A stretch of 64,000 nt of DNA from an uncultured Sphingomonas sp. (lineage in GTDB: Bacteria; Pseudomonadota; Alphaproteobacteria; Sphingomonadales; Sphingomonadaceae). The notes under the pieces were generated by a model. The model saw nothing but the letters and a program-made list of their open reading frames with translations, was not told the DNA's origin and searched no databases. Position 1 is the stretch's first letter. Every line of letters starts with the position of its first letter. Both the position numbers and the translations under genes were made by a program. Positions 51,405 to 59,480 of this stretch are shown here, piece after piece. The stretch spans positions 1-64,000 of the forward strand of contig NZ_CAKZHV010000001.1 of assembly GCF_936927845.1 (NCBI RefSeq). Reading direction: 5' to 3'.

Positions 51405-52288
51405 GCAGCGGCGCTCGACGCGGTCGTACCGTTGGCGGTCTCGGGCAGTGCGAAGCCCGCCATCATCTCGCGCAATTCCTGCCGCGCGGCGACGTGGCTC
51501 AACCCCATGCCGCCGAACGACTTGTTGTCGAGCAGCGTCAGCCCGGCGGGGAACAGTTCGCGGTAGATCACGCGCTCGCCCAGCCCCGGAATGATGCGGA
51601 AGCCGACGCGGCGCGACAATTGGTCGAGCGCCTCCGACACGCGGCGCATGTTGCGCGCGTCGACGTAAGCCAGGCGGTTGCGCAGCACGACCCAGTCGAT
51701 CGTCGTCCCGTCGGCCTTGGCGCGGGCCTTGCGCACGTCCCAGATCAGCTCGGAATAGAAGCTGGGCCGCTTCACCTTAAAGGTTTCCGCGTCGACCTGC
51801 CCGATCAGGTCGAAATCGACGAAACTGTCGTTCATCGGCGTGACCAGCGTGTTGGCGAGCGCCGCGGCGGTCCGCGCGCACGGATCGTCGCGGCCGGGCG
51901 TGTCGATCACCAGGAAATCGTAGCCGTCGCTATATTGCGCGAACAGATCCTCGAAATTGCCGTCGGCGCGGCCGTCGCCGGTGGCGTGATCGGGGATCGG
52001 CAGCGCCTGTCCGGTGCGTTTCACCGTGTCGGCGCGATTGTCGAGGTAACGCCCCAACGTGCGCTGGCGATGGTCGAGGTCGATGCACGCGACGCGTGCG
52101 CCGCGCGTGGCGAGCGCGACCGCGGTGTGGACCGCGGTGGTCGACTTGCCGGTGCCGCCTTTCTCGTTGGCGAACACGATGACGTGCGGCCCCGCGGCCG
52201 GCGCCGACGCGGGTTTCGCCGGCGGAGCGGCGGGGGACGGCTCGGCCTCGGCCGGCCCGGTGATGTGCGTCTCGGCCTGGTCAGACAA
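51401..52288 (-). CDS. mipZ: Division-plane positioning ATPase MipZ (ParA family)
   Basis: This 295-aa ParA/MinD-type ATPase sets the division site in alphaproteobacteria by inhibiting FtsZ away from midcell. After an Ala/Pro-rich N-terminal extension it has the deviant Walker A FANEKGGTGKSTTAVH (K43-T50), VACIDLDHRQRTLGRYL and LVIDTPGRDDPCAR. The long family-specific region FYSELIWDVRKARA and FRIIPGLGERVIYRELFP match MipZ rather than plasmid ParA. It is divergent from panC. Confidence 0.93.
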   Translation of the reverse strand: MSDQAETHITGPAEAEPSPAAPPAKPASAPAAGPHVIVFANEKGGTGKSTTAVHTAVALATRGARVACIDLDHRQRTLGRYLDNRADTVKRTGQALPIPDHATGDGRADGNFEDLFAQYSDGYDFLVIDTPGRDDPCARTAAALANTLVTPMNDSFVDFDLIGQVDAETFKVKRPSFYSELIWDVRKARAKADGTTIDWVVLRNRLAYVDARNMRRVSEALDQLSRRVGFRIIPGLGERVIYRELFPAGLTLLDNKSFGGMGLSHVAARQELREMMAGFALPETANGTTASSAAA

Positions 52289-52364
52289 CGCGCGACTTCC
52301 CTGATTGATTGCTGTTTGGCGCCATCATAGAAGCCGCGGCGCAGGGATACGAGGGGGTTAAAGC

Positions 52365-53222
52365 GTGGACGTGTATCGGGAACTCGGCGGATTGCGCGCC
52401 GCGGTCGCTGCCGCGCGCGCCGCGGGGCGCGAGGTCGCGCTGGTGCCGACGATGGGCGCGCTCCACGCCGGGCACATCGCGCTGGTGGAGGCCGCGCGGC
52501 GGCCGGGGACGACCGTGGTCGCGTCGATCTTCGTCAATCCCAAGCAGTTCGGCGCGAACGAGGACCTGTCGCGCTACCCGCGCAAGGAAACGGGCGACAT
52601 CGCGATGCTGACGGAGGCGGGCTGCGACCTTCTGTGGCTGCCCCCGGTCGAGGCGATGTACCCTGAAGGGTTCGCGACCACCATCTCGGTCGCGGGCGTC
52701 AGCGAAGGGTTGGACGGCGCGGCGCGCCCCGGCCATTTCGACGGCGTCGCGACCGTGGTCGCCAAGCTGTTCAATCAGGTCCAGCCGACGCGCGCCTATT
52801 TCGGCGAAAAGGATTTCCAGCAACTGGCGGTGATCCGGCGCATGGTCGCCGATCTCGATTTCGCCATCGAGGTCACCGGCGTACCGACGCAGCGCGAGGA
52901 CGACGGGCTCGCGCTATCGAGCCGCAACGTCTACCTCGACGCCGACGAGCGCGCGAAGGCGGTGGCGTTGCCACGTGCGCTCGGCATCGCGGCGCGCGCG
53001 ATCACGGGCGGCACGCCGGTCGACAAGGCGCTGGCCGATGCGACGGCCTATCTCGCCACCGCCGGGTTCAGCGTCGACTATGTGTCGCTGGTGGATGCCG
53101 AAACGCTTCGGCCGCAACCCGATTCGGCGCGGCGGCGGCAATTGCTCGCGGCGGCGCGACTGGGCGCGACGCGGCTGATCGACAATCTGGCGATCGAGCC
53201 GGTTGGTTCAACGGATGGCTGA
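52365..53222 (+). CDS. panC: Pantothenate synthetase PanC
   Basis: PanC (285 aa) condenses pantoate and beta-alanine with ATP to give pantothenate, the CoA precursor. The motifs LVPTMGALHAGHIALVE (HIGH-like), SIFVNPKQFGANEDLSRYPR, FGEKDFQQL and ALSSRNVYL (KMSKS-like region) are all present. GTG 52365 is the likely start; an in-frame GTG lies two codons downstream. Length is as usual for the family. Confidence 0.96.
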   Translation: MDVYRELGGLRAAVAAARAAGREVALVPTMGALHAGHIALVEAARRPGTTVVASIFVNPKQFGANEDLSRYPRKETGDIAMLTEAGCDLLWLPPVEAMYPEGFATTISVAGVSEGLDGAARPGHFDGVATVVAKLFNQVQPTRAYFGEKDFQQLAVIRRMVADLDFAIEVTGVPTQREDDGLALSSRNVYLDADERAKAVALPRALGIAARAITGGTPVDKALADATAYLATAGFSVDYVSLVDAETLRPQPDSARRRQLLAAARLGATRLIDNLAIEPVGSTDG

Positions 53223-53231
53223 ACGATCACC

Positions 53232-53248
53232 GTTAACGCGTTAACCAT
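53232..53248 (+). promoter_or_regulatory. Palindrome with CtrA-like half-site
   Basis: GTTAACGCGTTAAC (53232-53245) is a perfect 14-bp palindrome just after panC, and the following bases complete TTAACCAT (53241-53248), the half-site recognised by the cell-cycle regulator CtrA in Caulobacter. The two TTAAC halves are 3 bp apart rather than the usual 6-7, so a full CtrA box is not present. It lies about 65 bp upstream of the small Sel1-like gene and may control it. Confidence 0.4.
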
Positions 53249-53311
53249 TTGGTGAGCCGAATCGGGTGATAGCCTTCGTTCAGCATCAACGCTGATATCG
53301 GGGGCAAACCG

Positions 53312-53605
53312 ATGACCGTTCTTTCACATGCGCCTTCACTGCTCGACCGCCGGATCGCCAAGGCACGCGCCGGCGATGCGCACGCCGCCTATGACGTCGG
53401 GATCGCTTACTCGACCGGCACGTCGGGTGCGGCACTTGATCTGATCGAGGCGCACAAGTGGCTCAACCTCGCCGCCGCCTGGGGCCATGACGCGGCGCCC
53501 AGCGCGCGCGCCGAGGTGTCGGAAGACATGACCGCGCGCGAGATCGCGACCGCGCAGCGCGCCGCGCGCGACGTGATCGCGGTGCTCCAGCGCCGGGCGG
53601 CGTAA
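53312..53605 (+). CDS. Small Sel1-repeat-like protein
   Basis: A 97-aa, probably cytoplasmic protein. AYDVGIAYSTGTSGAALDLI followed by EAHKWLNLAAAWGHDAA is a single Sel1-like repeat (A-x-x-W-x-x-x-A-A-x-x-G pattern), a solenoid unit for protein contacts. No partner domain is present. The upstream region carries a CtrA-like half-site, so cell-cycle control is possible. Function unknown. Confidence 0.75.
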   Translation: MTVLSHAPSLLDRRIAKARAGDAHAAYDVGIAYSTGTSGAALDLIEAHKWLNLAAAWGHDAAPSARAEVSEDMTAREIATAQRAARDVIAVLQRRAA

Positions 53606-53647
53606 GCGGGGCACCCGTCATCTCTCCCACGCTTCTTCCAACACCGG

Positions 53648-53739
53648 CGTCACTCTGAACTAGTTTCAGGGACCATCGTGCCGGTGGTGACGGAGCCGCG
53701 TGGGGCGCAATGGAGGCTGACACGCGTTCAGCATGACGG
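53648..53739. repeat. Imperfect inverted repeat element between the Sel1-like gene and topA
   Basis: The arm at 53648-53670 (CGTCACTCTGAACTAGTTTC and following bases) is matched in inverted orientation by 53717-53739 (CTGACACGCGTTCAGCATGA and following bases). The pattern, with TGAAC and GTTCA cores, resembles dispersed intergenic hairpin elements common in sphingomonad genomes (from general knowledge, not searched). It lies between convergent genes and may act as a transcription stop. Confidence 0.55.
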
Positions 53740-53782
53740 CAGCGGGTAGGTGCCGGACCTTGGCCGCCCGACACCCGTTCGC

Positions 53783-56386
53783 TCAGATGCTCGCCTTCTT
53801 CGCGGCCGGCTTCTTGGTCGCCGCTTTCTTCGCTGCCGGCTTCTTCGCCGTCGCCTTCGCTGCGGGCTTCGCGTCGTCCGCCTTTGCCGCGGCCTTTTTC
53901 GGCGCGGCCTTCTTCTTCGCCGGTGCCTTTTTCTTCGCCGGTGCCATCGCGGCGCGCGCGTCGATCAGTTGCGCGGCCTCTTCCAGCGTCAGTTGCTCGG
54001 GCGTGATCGTCTTCGGCAGCGTCGCGTTGGTGGTGCCGTCGGTGACATAGGGGCCGTAGCGCCCTTCCATCAGCTTCAGCTCGGCTTCGGTGCGCGGGTG
54101 TGCGCCCAGCACCTTCAATGGCTCGCGCGCCGCGCCGCGTTGCGGACGCCCGCCGCCCGCTGCCGCCTCGGCGAGCTTCACCACCGCGGCGTTCATGCCG
54201 GTCTCGAACACGTCCGCGGTTGAGGAGAGCCGCGCATACTTGCCCGCGTGCGCCAGATACGGCCCGTAGCGCCCGATCGCCGCGGTGATGTCCTGCCCCG
54301 TCTCGGGATGCTGCCCGATCGTGCGCGGCAGGCTCAAGAGCTTCAGCGCCATCTCCAGGTCGAGTTCGACGTCCTTCGGGATCGAGGCGCGCTTCGCCTC
54401 CTTGCCTTCGCCGAGCTGGATGTACGGACCGAAGCGACCCGACTTGCGCTCGACCTCCAGACCCGTCTCCGGATCCTTGCCGAGCATCTCGGGCCCGGTC
54501 GACTCGGCGGCGTCACCGCCTTGCGCGAAGCGGCGGGTGTATTTGCATTCGGGATAGTTGGAGCAGGCGATGAACGCGCCGAAACGCCCGCCGCGCAGCG
54601 CGAGACTGCCCGCCTGGCACGCGGGGCATGCGCGCGGATCGCTGCCGTCCGCCTTGTCGGGGAACAGATAGGGCGCGAGGAAGGTGTCGAGTTCGGCGGT
54701 CACCTCCGACGGCTTCTGCTCCATCACCTCGGCGGTGCGCGGCTTGAAGTCGCGCCAGAAGCTTTCCAGCACCGCCTGCCACTGCGCGCGGCCGCCCGAC
54801 ACGTCGTCGAGTTCTTCCTCCAGCTCGGCGGTGTAGTCGTAGCCGACGTAGCGCGGGAAAAATCGCTCGAGGAACGCCGTCACCAGCCGGCCGCTCTCCT
54901 CCGCGAAGAAGCGGTTCTTCTCGACCCGGACATAGGCGCGGTCCTTCAGCGTCTTGATGATCGACGCGTAGGTGGAGGGGCGACCGATGCCGAGCTCCTC
55001 CATACGCTTGACCAGGCTCGCCTCCGAGTAACGCGGAAGCGGCTGGGTAAAATGCTGCTCGGCGTCGACCGACTTCTTGGCCGGTGCGTCGCCCTCACGC
55101 ATCCGCGGCAGACGGCGTGCATCCTCGTCCTGGCTGTCGTCCTGCCCTTCTTCGTAGAGCGCGAGATAGCCGGGGAAGAGCACGACCTGACCGGTGGCGC
55201 GCAGCACGTGGCGCCCGGTGCCATCGGCGAACTCGATCGTGGTGCGCTCCATCCGCGCCGATGCCATCTGGCTGGCGAGTGCGCGTTTCCACACCAGTTC
55301 GTACAAGCGCGCGTGGTCGCCCGATCCGACGCGATCCTTGGAAAAATCGGTCGGGCGGATCGCCTCGTGCGCTTCCTGCGCGTTCTTGGCCTTGGCCTGA
55401 TACTGCCGCGGCTTGTCGGGCACGTAGCTGCCGTCATAGCGATTGGCGATCGCGCCGCGCGCGGCCGAAATCGCGCTGCCGTCCATCTGCACGCCGTCGG
55501 TGCGCATATAGGTGATCGCGCCGTCCTCGTAGAGCTGCTGCGCGATCCGCATCGTATGGTCGGCGGAGAAGCCGAGCTTGCGCGCCGCCTCCTGCTGCAG
55601 CGTCGAGGTGGTGAACGGCGGCGGCGGGTTGCGCGTCGCCGGGCGCGTCTCGACCGATTGCACGGTGAAGCGACCCGCCTCGACATCGGCCTTGGCGCGC
55701 ATGGCGTCGCTCTCGGTGCCGATCGACAGCCGGTCGAGCTTGCGCCCTTCCCACTGCGACAGCCGCGCGGTGAAGGGCGTGCCGTCGTGCTCCAGCGCTG
55801 CCGTCACCGACCAATATTCCTGCGCGACGAACGTCTCGATCTCGCGCTCGCGCTCGACGATCAGCCGCAGCGCGACCGACTGGACGCGACCCGCGGACTT
55901 GGCGCCGGGCAGCTTGCGCCACAGCACGGGCGAGAGCGTGAAGCCGACCAGATAGTCGAGCGCGCGGCGCGCGCGATACGCGTCGATCAGGTCGGTATCG
56001 AGCGCGCGCGGCGCCTTCATCGCCTCGGTCACCGCCTGTTTGGTGATCGCGTTGAAGGTGACGCGCTCGACCGCCTTGGGCAGCGCGCGACGTTTGGCGA
56101 GCACTTCCTGCACGTGCCAGCTGATCGCCTCACCCTCGCGATCGGGGTCGGTGGCGAGGATCAGGCGGTCGGCGGTCTTCGACAGGTCGGCGATCGCCTT
56201 CAGCTGCTTGGCCTTGTCGGCGTAATTCTCCCACTCCATCGCGAACCCCTCGTCGGGGTTCACCGACCCGTCCTTGGGCGGCAGGTCGCGGACGTGGCCG
56301 TAGCTCGCGAGCACGCGATAATCGGCGCCGAGATACTTTTCGATGGTTTTCGCCTTGGCGGGCGATTCGACGATGACGAGTTGCAT
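53783..56386 (-). CDS. topA: DNA topoisomerase I
   Basis: TopA (867 aa) relaxes negatively supercoiled DNA. The Toprim domain is at the N-terminus (MQLVIVESPAKAKTI; DPDREGE at 80-86), the catalytic tyrosine is Y293 in GAITYMRTDGV, and a four-Cys zinc ribbon (CPACQAG ... CSNYPECKY) is followed by several repeated GRYGPY-type C-terminal modules. The last ~45 residues are a Lys/Ala/Pro tail (repeats of PAKKKA and PAAKKA), probably a DNA-binding extension. Upstream on the same strand lie a membrane-protein gene, dprA and plsY. Confidence 0.97.
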   Translation of the reverse strand: MQLVIVESPAKAKTIEKYLGADYRVLASYGHVRDLPPKDGSVNPDEGFAMEWENYADKAKQLKAIADLSKTADRLILATDPDREGEAISWHVQEVLAKRRALPKAVERVTFNAITKQAVTEAMKAPRALDTDLIDAYRARRALDYLVGFTLSPVLWRKLPGAKSAGRVQSVALRLIVEREREIETFVAQEYWSVTAALEHDGTPFTARLSQWEGRKLDRLSIGTESDAMRAKADVEAGRFTVQSVETRPATRNPPPPFTTSTLQQEAARKLGFSADHTMRIAQQLYEDGAITYMRTDGVQMDGSAISAARGAIANRYDGSYVPDKPRQYQAKAKNAQEAHEAIRPTDFSKDRVGSGDHARLYELVWKRALASQMASARMERTTIEFADGTGRHVLRATGQVVLFPGYLALYEEGQDDSQDEDARRLPRMREGDAPAKKSVDAEQHFTQPLPRYSEASLVKRMEELGIGRPSTYASIIKTLKDRAYVRVEKNRFFAEESGRLVTAFLERFFPRYVGYDYTAELEEELDDVSGGRAQWQAVLESFWRDFKPRTAEVMEQKPSEVTAELDTFLAPYLFPDKADGSDPRACPACQAGSLALRGGRFGAFIACSNYPECKYTRRFAQGGDAAESTGPEMLGKDPETGLEVERKSGRFGPYIQLGEGKEAKRASIPKDVELDLEMALKLLSLPRTIGQHPETGQDITAAIGRYGPYLAHAGKYARLSSTADVFETGMNAAVVKLAEAAAGGGRPQRGAAREPLKVLGAHPRTEAELKLMEGRYGPYVTDGTTNATLPKTITPEQLTLEEAAQLIDARAAMAPAKKKAPAKKKAAPKKAAAKADDAKPAAKATAKKPAAKKAATKKPAAKKASI

Positions 56387-56447
56387 TGGGGCCTAACTAG
56401 GGAGCTTCACACGTATGCGCGAGGGTGGCGAGGCGAACGCTGCGGCG

Positions 56448-56804
56448 TCAAGCAGCGCGTGCGGGCGTCGCGAACCAGGCGACGAGGAAACCCGCGCCGA
56501 GCGCGAGATCGATCGCGCCGAAGATCGCGGTGGTCGATCCGGCGGCGAGGAGGAGCGCGGGCACGCCGAACGCCAGCTTCTCCGCGACGCCCGCGAGCAT
56601 CAGCGGGCGGTATCGCACCGGATCGCTGCCGACCATCCAGAAGACGATCTGGAAGGCGAGCGCGGTCAGCGTGAAGGCGAGTTGCGGCAGCACGATCGCG
56701 CCGGGCGCGGCGAGGCTGGCAAGGAGCGCCACCGCGCCGTAGATCGCCGCGCCGCGAAACCACCAGCCGACCCAGCGCGGCGCGGTATCGCGGGCGCTCA
56801 GCAC
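56448..56804 (-). CDS. Small integral membrane protein, unknown function
   Basis: A 118-aa hydrophobic protein with about four transmembrane helices (IYGAVALLASLAAPG, QLAFTLTALAFQIVFWMVG, LAFGVPALLLAAGS and IFGAIDLALGAGFLVAW). The GTG start at 56804 overlaps the dprA stop by 7 bp, which is the main support for this start; the frame stays open further upstream inside dprA. I do not recognise a named family. Its place between dprA and topA suggests co-transcription. Confidence 0.7.
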   Translation of the reverse strand: MLSARDTAPRWVGWWFRGAAIYGAVALLASLAAPGAIVLPQLAFTLTALAFQIVFWMVGSDPVRYRPLMLAGVAEKLAFGVPALLLAAGSTTAIFGAIDLALGAGFLVAWFATPARAA

Positions 56805-57925
56805 AGGCTGACGCGGCCGCCGGCGTGGCGTTCGAGCCGTCCGCCGAGTTCGAGTTCGAGGAGCACCATCTGCACCACCGCGGGGGCGAGCCCGGCCTGA
56901 CGGACGAGTTCGTCGACGCCGACCGGCACCGGACCGAGCAGGCCGGTGACGCGACGGCGTTCGGCCTCGCTCGCGTCCTCGGGCGGCGGCGCTCCCCAGC
57001 CGCTCAAGGGCGATCTGACACGCGCGCGCAGGTCGATCGGGCGGATCTGCTCGAGCACGTCGGCGGCCGACTGGACCAGCACCGCGCCGTCGCGGATCAG
57101 GCCGTTGCACCCTTGCGCGCGCGGGTCGCTCGGGTGGCCGGGCACCGCCATCACCTCGCGTCCCGCCTCGCCCGCGAGTCTCGCGGTGATGAGCGATCCC
57201 GAACGCGGCGCTGCCTCGATCACCACGGTGCCAAGCGAGAGCGCCGCGATGATGCGGTTGCGATGCGGGAAGTGGCGCGCGCGCGGTTCGGTGCCGGGCG
57301 GCATCTCGGCGACCAGCAGTGCGTCTGCGGCGATGCGGTCCTGCAGTCGCGCATTCTCGGGCGGGTAGGCGACGTCGATCCCGCCCGCAATGACGCCGAT
57401 CGTCGCGCGGCCGGCACCTTCATGCGCGGCGGTGTCGATCCCGCGTGCCAGCCCCGAGACGACGACCGCGCCCGCCTGTGCGACCTCCTGCGCCAGGCCG
57501 CGTGCGAAGCGGCACGACGCGGCGGAAGCGTTGCGCGCACCCACCATCGCCACCGTGTCCCGCGACGCGAGCGACAGGTCGCCGCGGATGGTGAGGACGG
57601 GCGGCGCGTCCGACAGCTCGGCGAGCAGCGGCGGGTAATCGTCACGGCCGAGGAACAGGTAGCGCGCGCCGATCCGCGCGACCGCCTCCATTTCGCGCAA
57701 TGCCACACCCGTGTCGGTCACCGCGGGTACGCGCCCACCGCCGCGCCGTGCGAGGTCGGGCAGCGCCTCGATCGCCGCCGCCGCGGTGCCGAAGCGCGCG
57801 ATTAATTGCCGGAACGACACAGGCCCGATCGAGGCTGTGCGGATCAGCCGCAGCCGCGCGAGCGCGTCATTGTCGTCGACACTGCCGGCCGCGGTTGCGC
57901 GATCGAGCGCCGCGACCTCGCGCAC
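56798..57925 (-). CDS. dprA: DNA-processing protein DprA
   Basis: DprA (375 aa) loads RecA on incoming single-stranded DNA in natural transformation. An N-terminal helical domain (ALARLRLIRTASIGPVSFRQL) is followed by the Rossmann-like core with VAMVGARNAS, VVSGLARGIDTAAHEGA, TIGVIAGGIDVAYPPEN and SGSLITARLAGEAGREVMAVPG; a C-terminal winged helix follows (VGVDELVRQAGL). The start is GTG 57925, 2 bp after the plsY stop; the frame extends further but only as plsY shadow. Presence of dprA hints at competence but does not prove it. Confidence 0.94.
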   Translation of the reverse strand: MREVAALDRATAAGSVDDNDALARLRLIRTASIGPVSFRQLIARFGTAAAAIEALPDLARRGGGRVPAVTDTGVALREMEAVARIGARYLFLGRDDYPPLLAELSDAPPVLTIRGDLSLASRDTVAMVGARNASAASCRFARGLAQEVAQAGAVVVSGLARGIDTAAHEGAGRATIGVIAGGIDVAYPPENARLQDRIAADALLVAEMPPGTEPRARHFPHRNRIIAALSLGTVVIEAAPRSGSLITARLAGEAGREVMAVPGHPSDPRAQGCNGLIRDGAVLVQSAADVLEQIRPIDLRARVRSPLSGWGAPPPEDASEAERRRVTGLLGPVPVGVDELVRQAGLAPAVVQMVLLELELGGRLERHAGGRVSLC

Positions 57926-57927
57926 GG

Positions 57928-58518
57928 TCAGGCCGCGTCCCTGCTGCGGCCGATCCGCGGCTCGGTACCGTCGAGCAATCGGGAAATGTTGGCCCGGTGC
58001 TTCCACACCACCAAGAGCGCGAGCGCGAGCAGCAGCGGCACGAGGTCGAACGGGCCGAGTATCGCGGCGGCGACCGGCGCGCTGACCGCCGCCGCCATGC
58101 CCGCGACCGAGGAGATGCGCATCCCTGCGAGCAGCCCCAGCCACACGACCGCGTAGACGAGCCCGAGCGGCCAGGCGAGCGCGACCGCGATCCCCATCAG
58201 CGTCGCGACGCCCTTGCCGCCCTTGAAGCGAAGCCAGACGGGATAGCAGTGGCCGATGAACGCGCCCGCCGCGGCCAGCGGCGTTTCCTGCGGGAACAGC
58301 CGCGCGACGATCAGCACCGCGGCCACGCCCTTCAGCATGTCGAGCAGCAGCGTCGCGGCGGCGAGCCCCTTGCGCCCGGTGCGCAGCACGTTGGTGGCGC
58401 CGATGTTGCCCGATCCGACCTGGCGCAGATCGCCCGCGCCGCCCAACCGCGTCAGGATGACGCCGAACGGGATCGAGCCGAGCAGATAGCCGATCAGCAA
58501 CGCCGCCGCGGGCGGCAT
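57928..58518 (-). CDS. plsY: Glycerol-3-phosphate acyltransferase PlsY
   Basis: PlsY (196 aa) transfers an acyl group from acyl-phosphate to glycerol-3-phosphate, the first step of phospholipid synthesis, in the inner membrane. It has the conserved SGNIGATNVLR and FKGGKGVATLMG loops and about five transmembrane helices starting with LIGYLLGSIPFG. First gene of the plsY-dprA-membrane protein-topA minus-strand group; divergent from murI. Confidence 0.96.
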   Translation of the reverse strand: MPPAAALLIGYLLGSIPFGVILTRLGGAGDLRQVGSGNIGATNVLRTGRKGLAAATLLLDMLKGVAAVLIVARLFPQETPLAAAGAFIGHCYPVWLRFKGGKGVATLMGIAVALAWPLGLVYAVVWLGLLAGMRISSVAGMAAAVSAPVAAAILGPFDLVPLLLALALLVVWKHRANISRLLDGTEPRIGRSRDAA

Positions 58519-58618
58519 CCAGACGATTTCGGTGCCCAGTTCTGTTCCCCTTCTGACCCTGTTCTAGCGGGCTGTGAATAGTGTGTCACTCATCTGTATC
58601 TACTAGCATCCCAAGCCT

Positions 58619-59431
58619 ATGTGGTCGGCGATGAGCGACGATACGCGACCGATCCTGTTCTTCGATTCTGGTGTGGGCGGCTTGTCGGTGGTCGCGCCGA
58701 CGCGCGCGCTGCTGCCCGCCGCACCGATCGTCTACGCGGCCGACAGCGCGGGCTTTCCTTACGGCACCAAGAGCGAGGGCGAGATCGCCGCGCGCGTGCC
58801 CGCGCTGCTCGGGCGATTGGCGGAGCGATACCGCCCGCGACTGATCGTGATCGCGTGCAACACGGCGTCCACGATCGCGCTGCCCGCAGTGCGCGCCGCG
58901 CTCGACCTTCCGATCGTCGGCACGGTGCCCGCGATCAAGCCCGCCGCGCAGGCGTCGCGCACGCGCGTGATCGGCGTGCTCGGCACCGAGGCGACGGTGC
59001 GTCAGCCCTATGTCGACGATCTCGCCGAACGCTTCGCCGCGGATTGTACGGTGCTGCGCTACGGTTCGGCGGCGCTGGTCGAGCTGGCGGAAGCGAAGCT
59101 GGCGGGCGAGGCGGTCGCGCCCGACGCGGTGGCGCGCGAACTCGCCGGCTTGTTCGGGCAGGCGGATGGCACCGCGATCGACGTGATCGTCAACGCGTGC
59201 ACGCATTTCCCGCTGCTGGAGGACGAGATGCGCGCGGTCGCGCCAGCCGGCGTCAGCTTCGTCGATGGCGGCCCGGGTATCGCGCGGCGCGTGGTCGCGC
59301 TTACGCAGGGGCAGGAATGGCCGCGTGATCCAACCCCGCACCGTTTGGTGTTCACGCACCTGGGCGAGCGCGAGGCGCGGATCGGCGCGCACCTGCGCGC
59401 GCACGGCTTCGCCGCGCCCGAGACACTGTGA
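58619..59431 (+). CDS. murI: Glutamate racemase MurI
   Basis: MurI (270 aa) converts L- to D-glutamate for peptidoglycan. The two catalytic cysteines are C80 in VIACNTASTIALP and C194 in VNACTHFPLL, and ILFFDSGVGGLSV forms the N-terminal substrate loop. The start could be ATG 58619 or the more conventional ATG 58631 (MSDDTRPI), four codons later. Divergent from plsY. Confidence 0.96.
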   Translation: MWSAMSDDTRPILFFDSGVGGLSVVAPTRALLPAAPIVYAADSAGFPYGTKSEGEIAARVPALLGRLAERYRPRLIVIACNTASTIALPAVRAALDLPIVGTVPAIKPAAQASRTRVIGVLGTEATVRQPYVDDLAERFAADCTVLRYGSAALVELAEAKLAGEAVAPDAVARELAGLFGQADGTAIDVIVNACTHFPLLEDEMRAVAPAGVSFVDGGPGIARRVVALTQGQEWPRDPTPHRLVFTHLGEREARIGAHLRAHGFAAPETL

Positions 59432-59480
59432 TCGACCAAATGCGCTGGAAAACCGGCCCGCGCAGGCGTAAGTCGCTCGC

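Noticed and set aside
53783..53960. Lys/Ala repeat region as a separate histone H1-like gene or DNA repeat
   Set aside because: It is in frame with and forms the C-terminal tail of topA, a common feature in alphaproteobacterial TopA.
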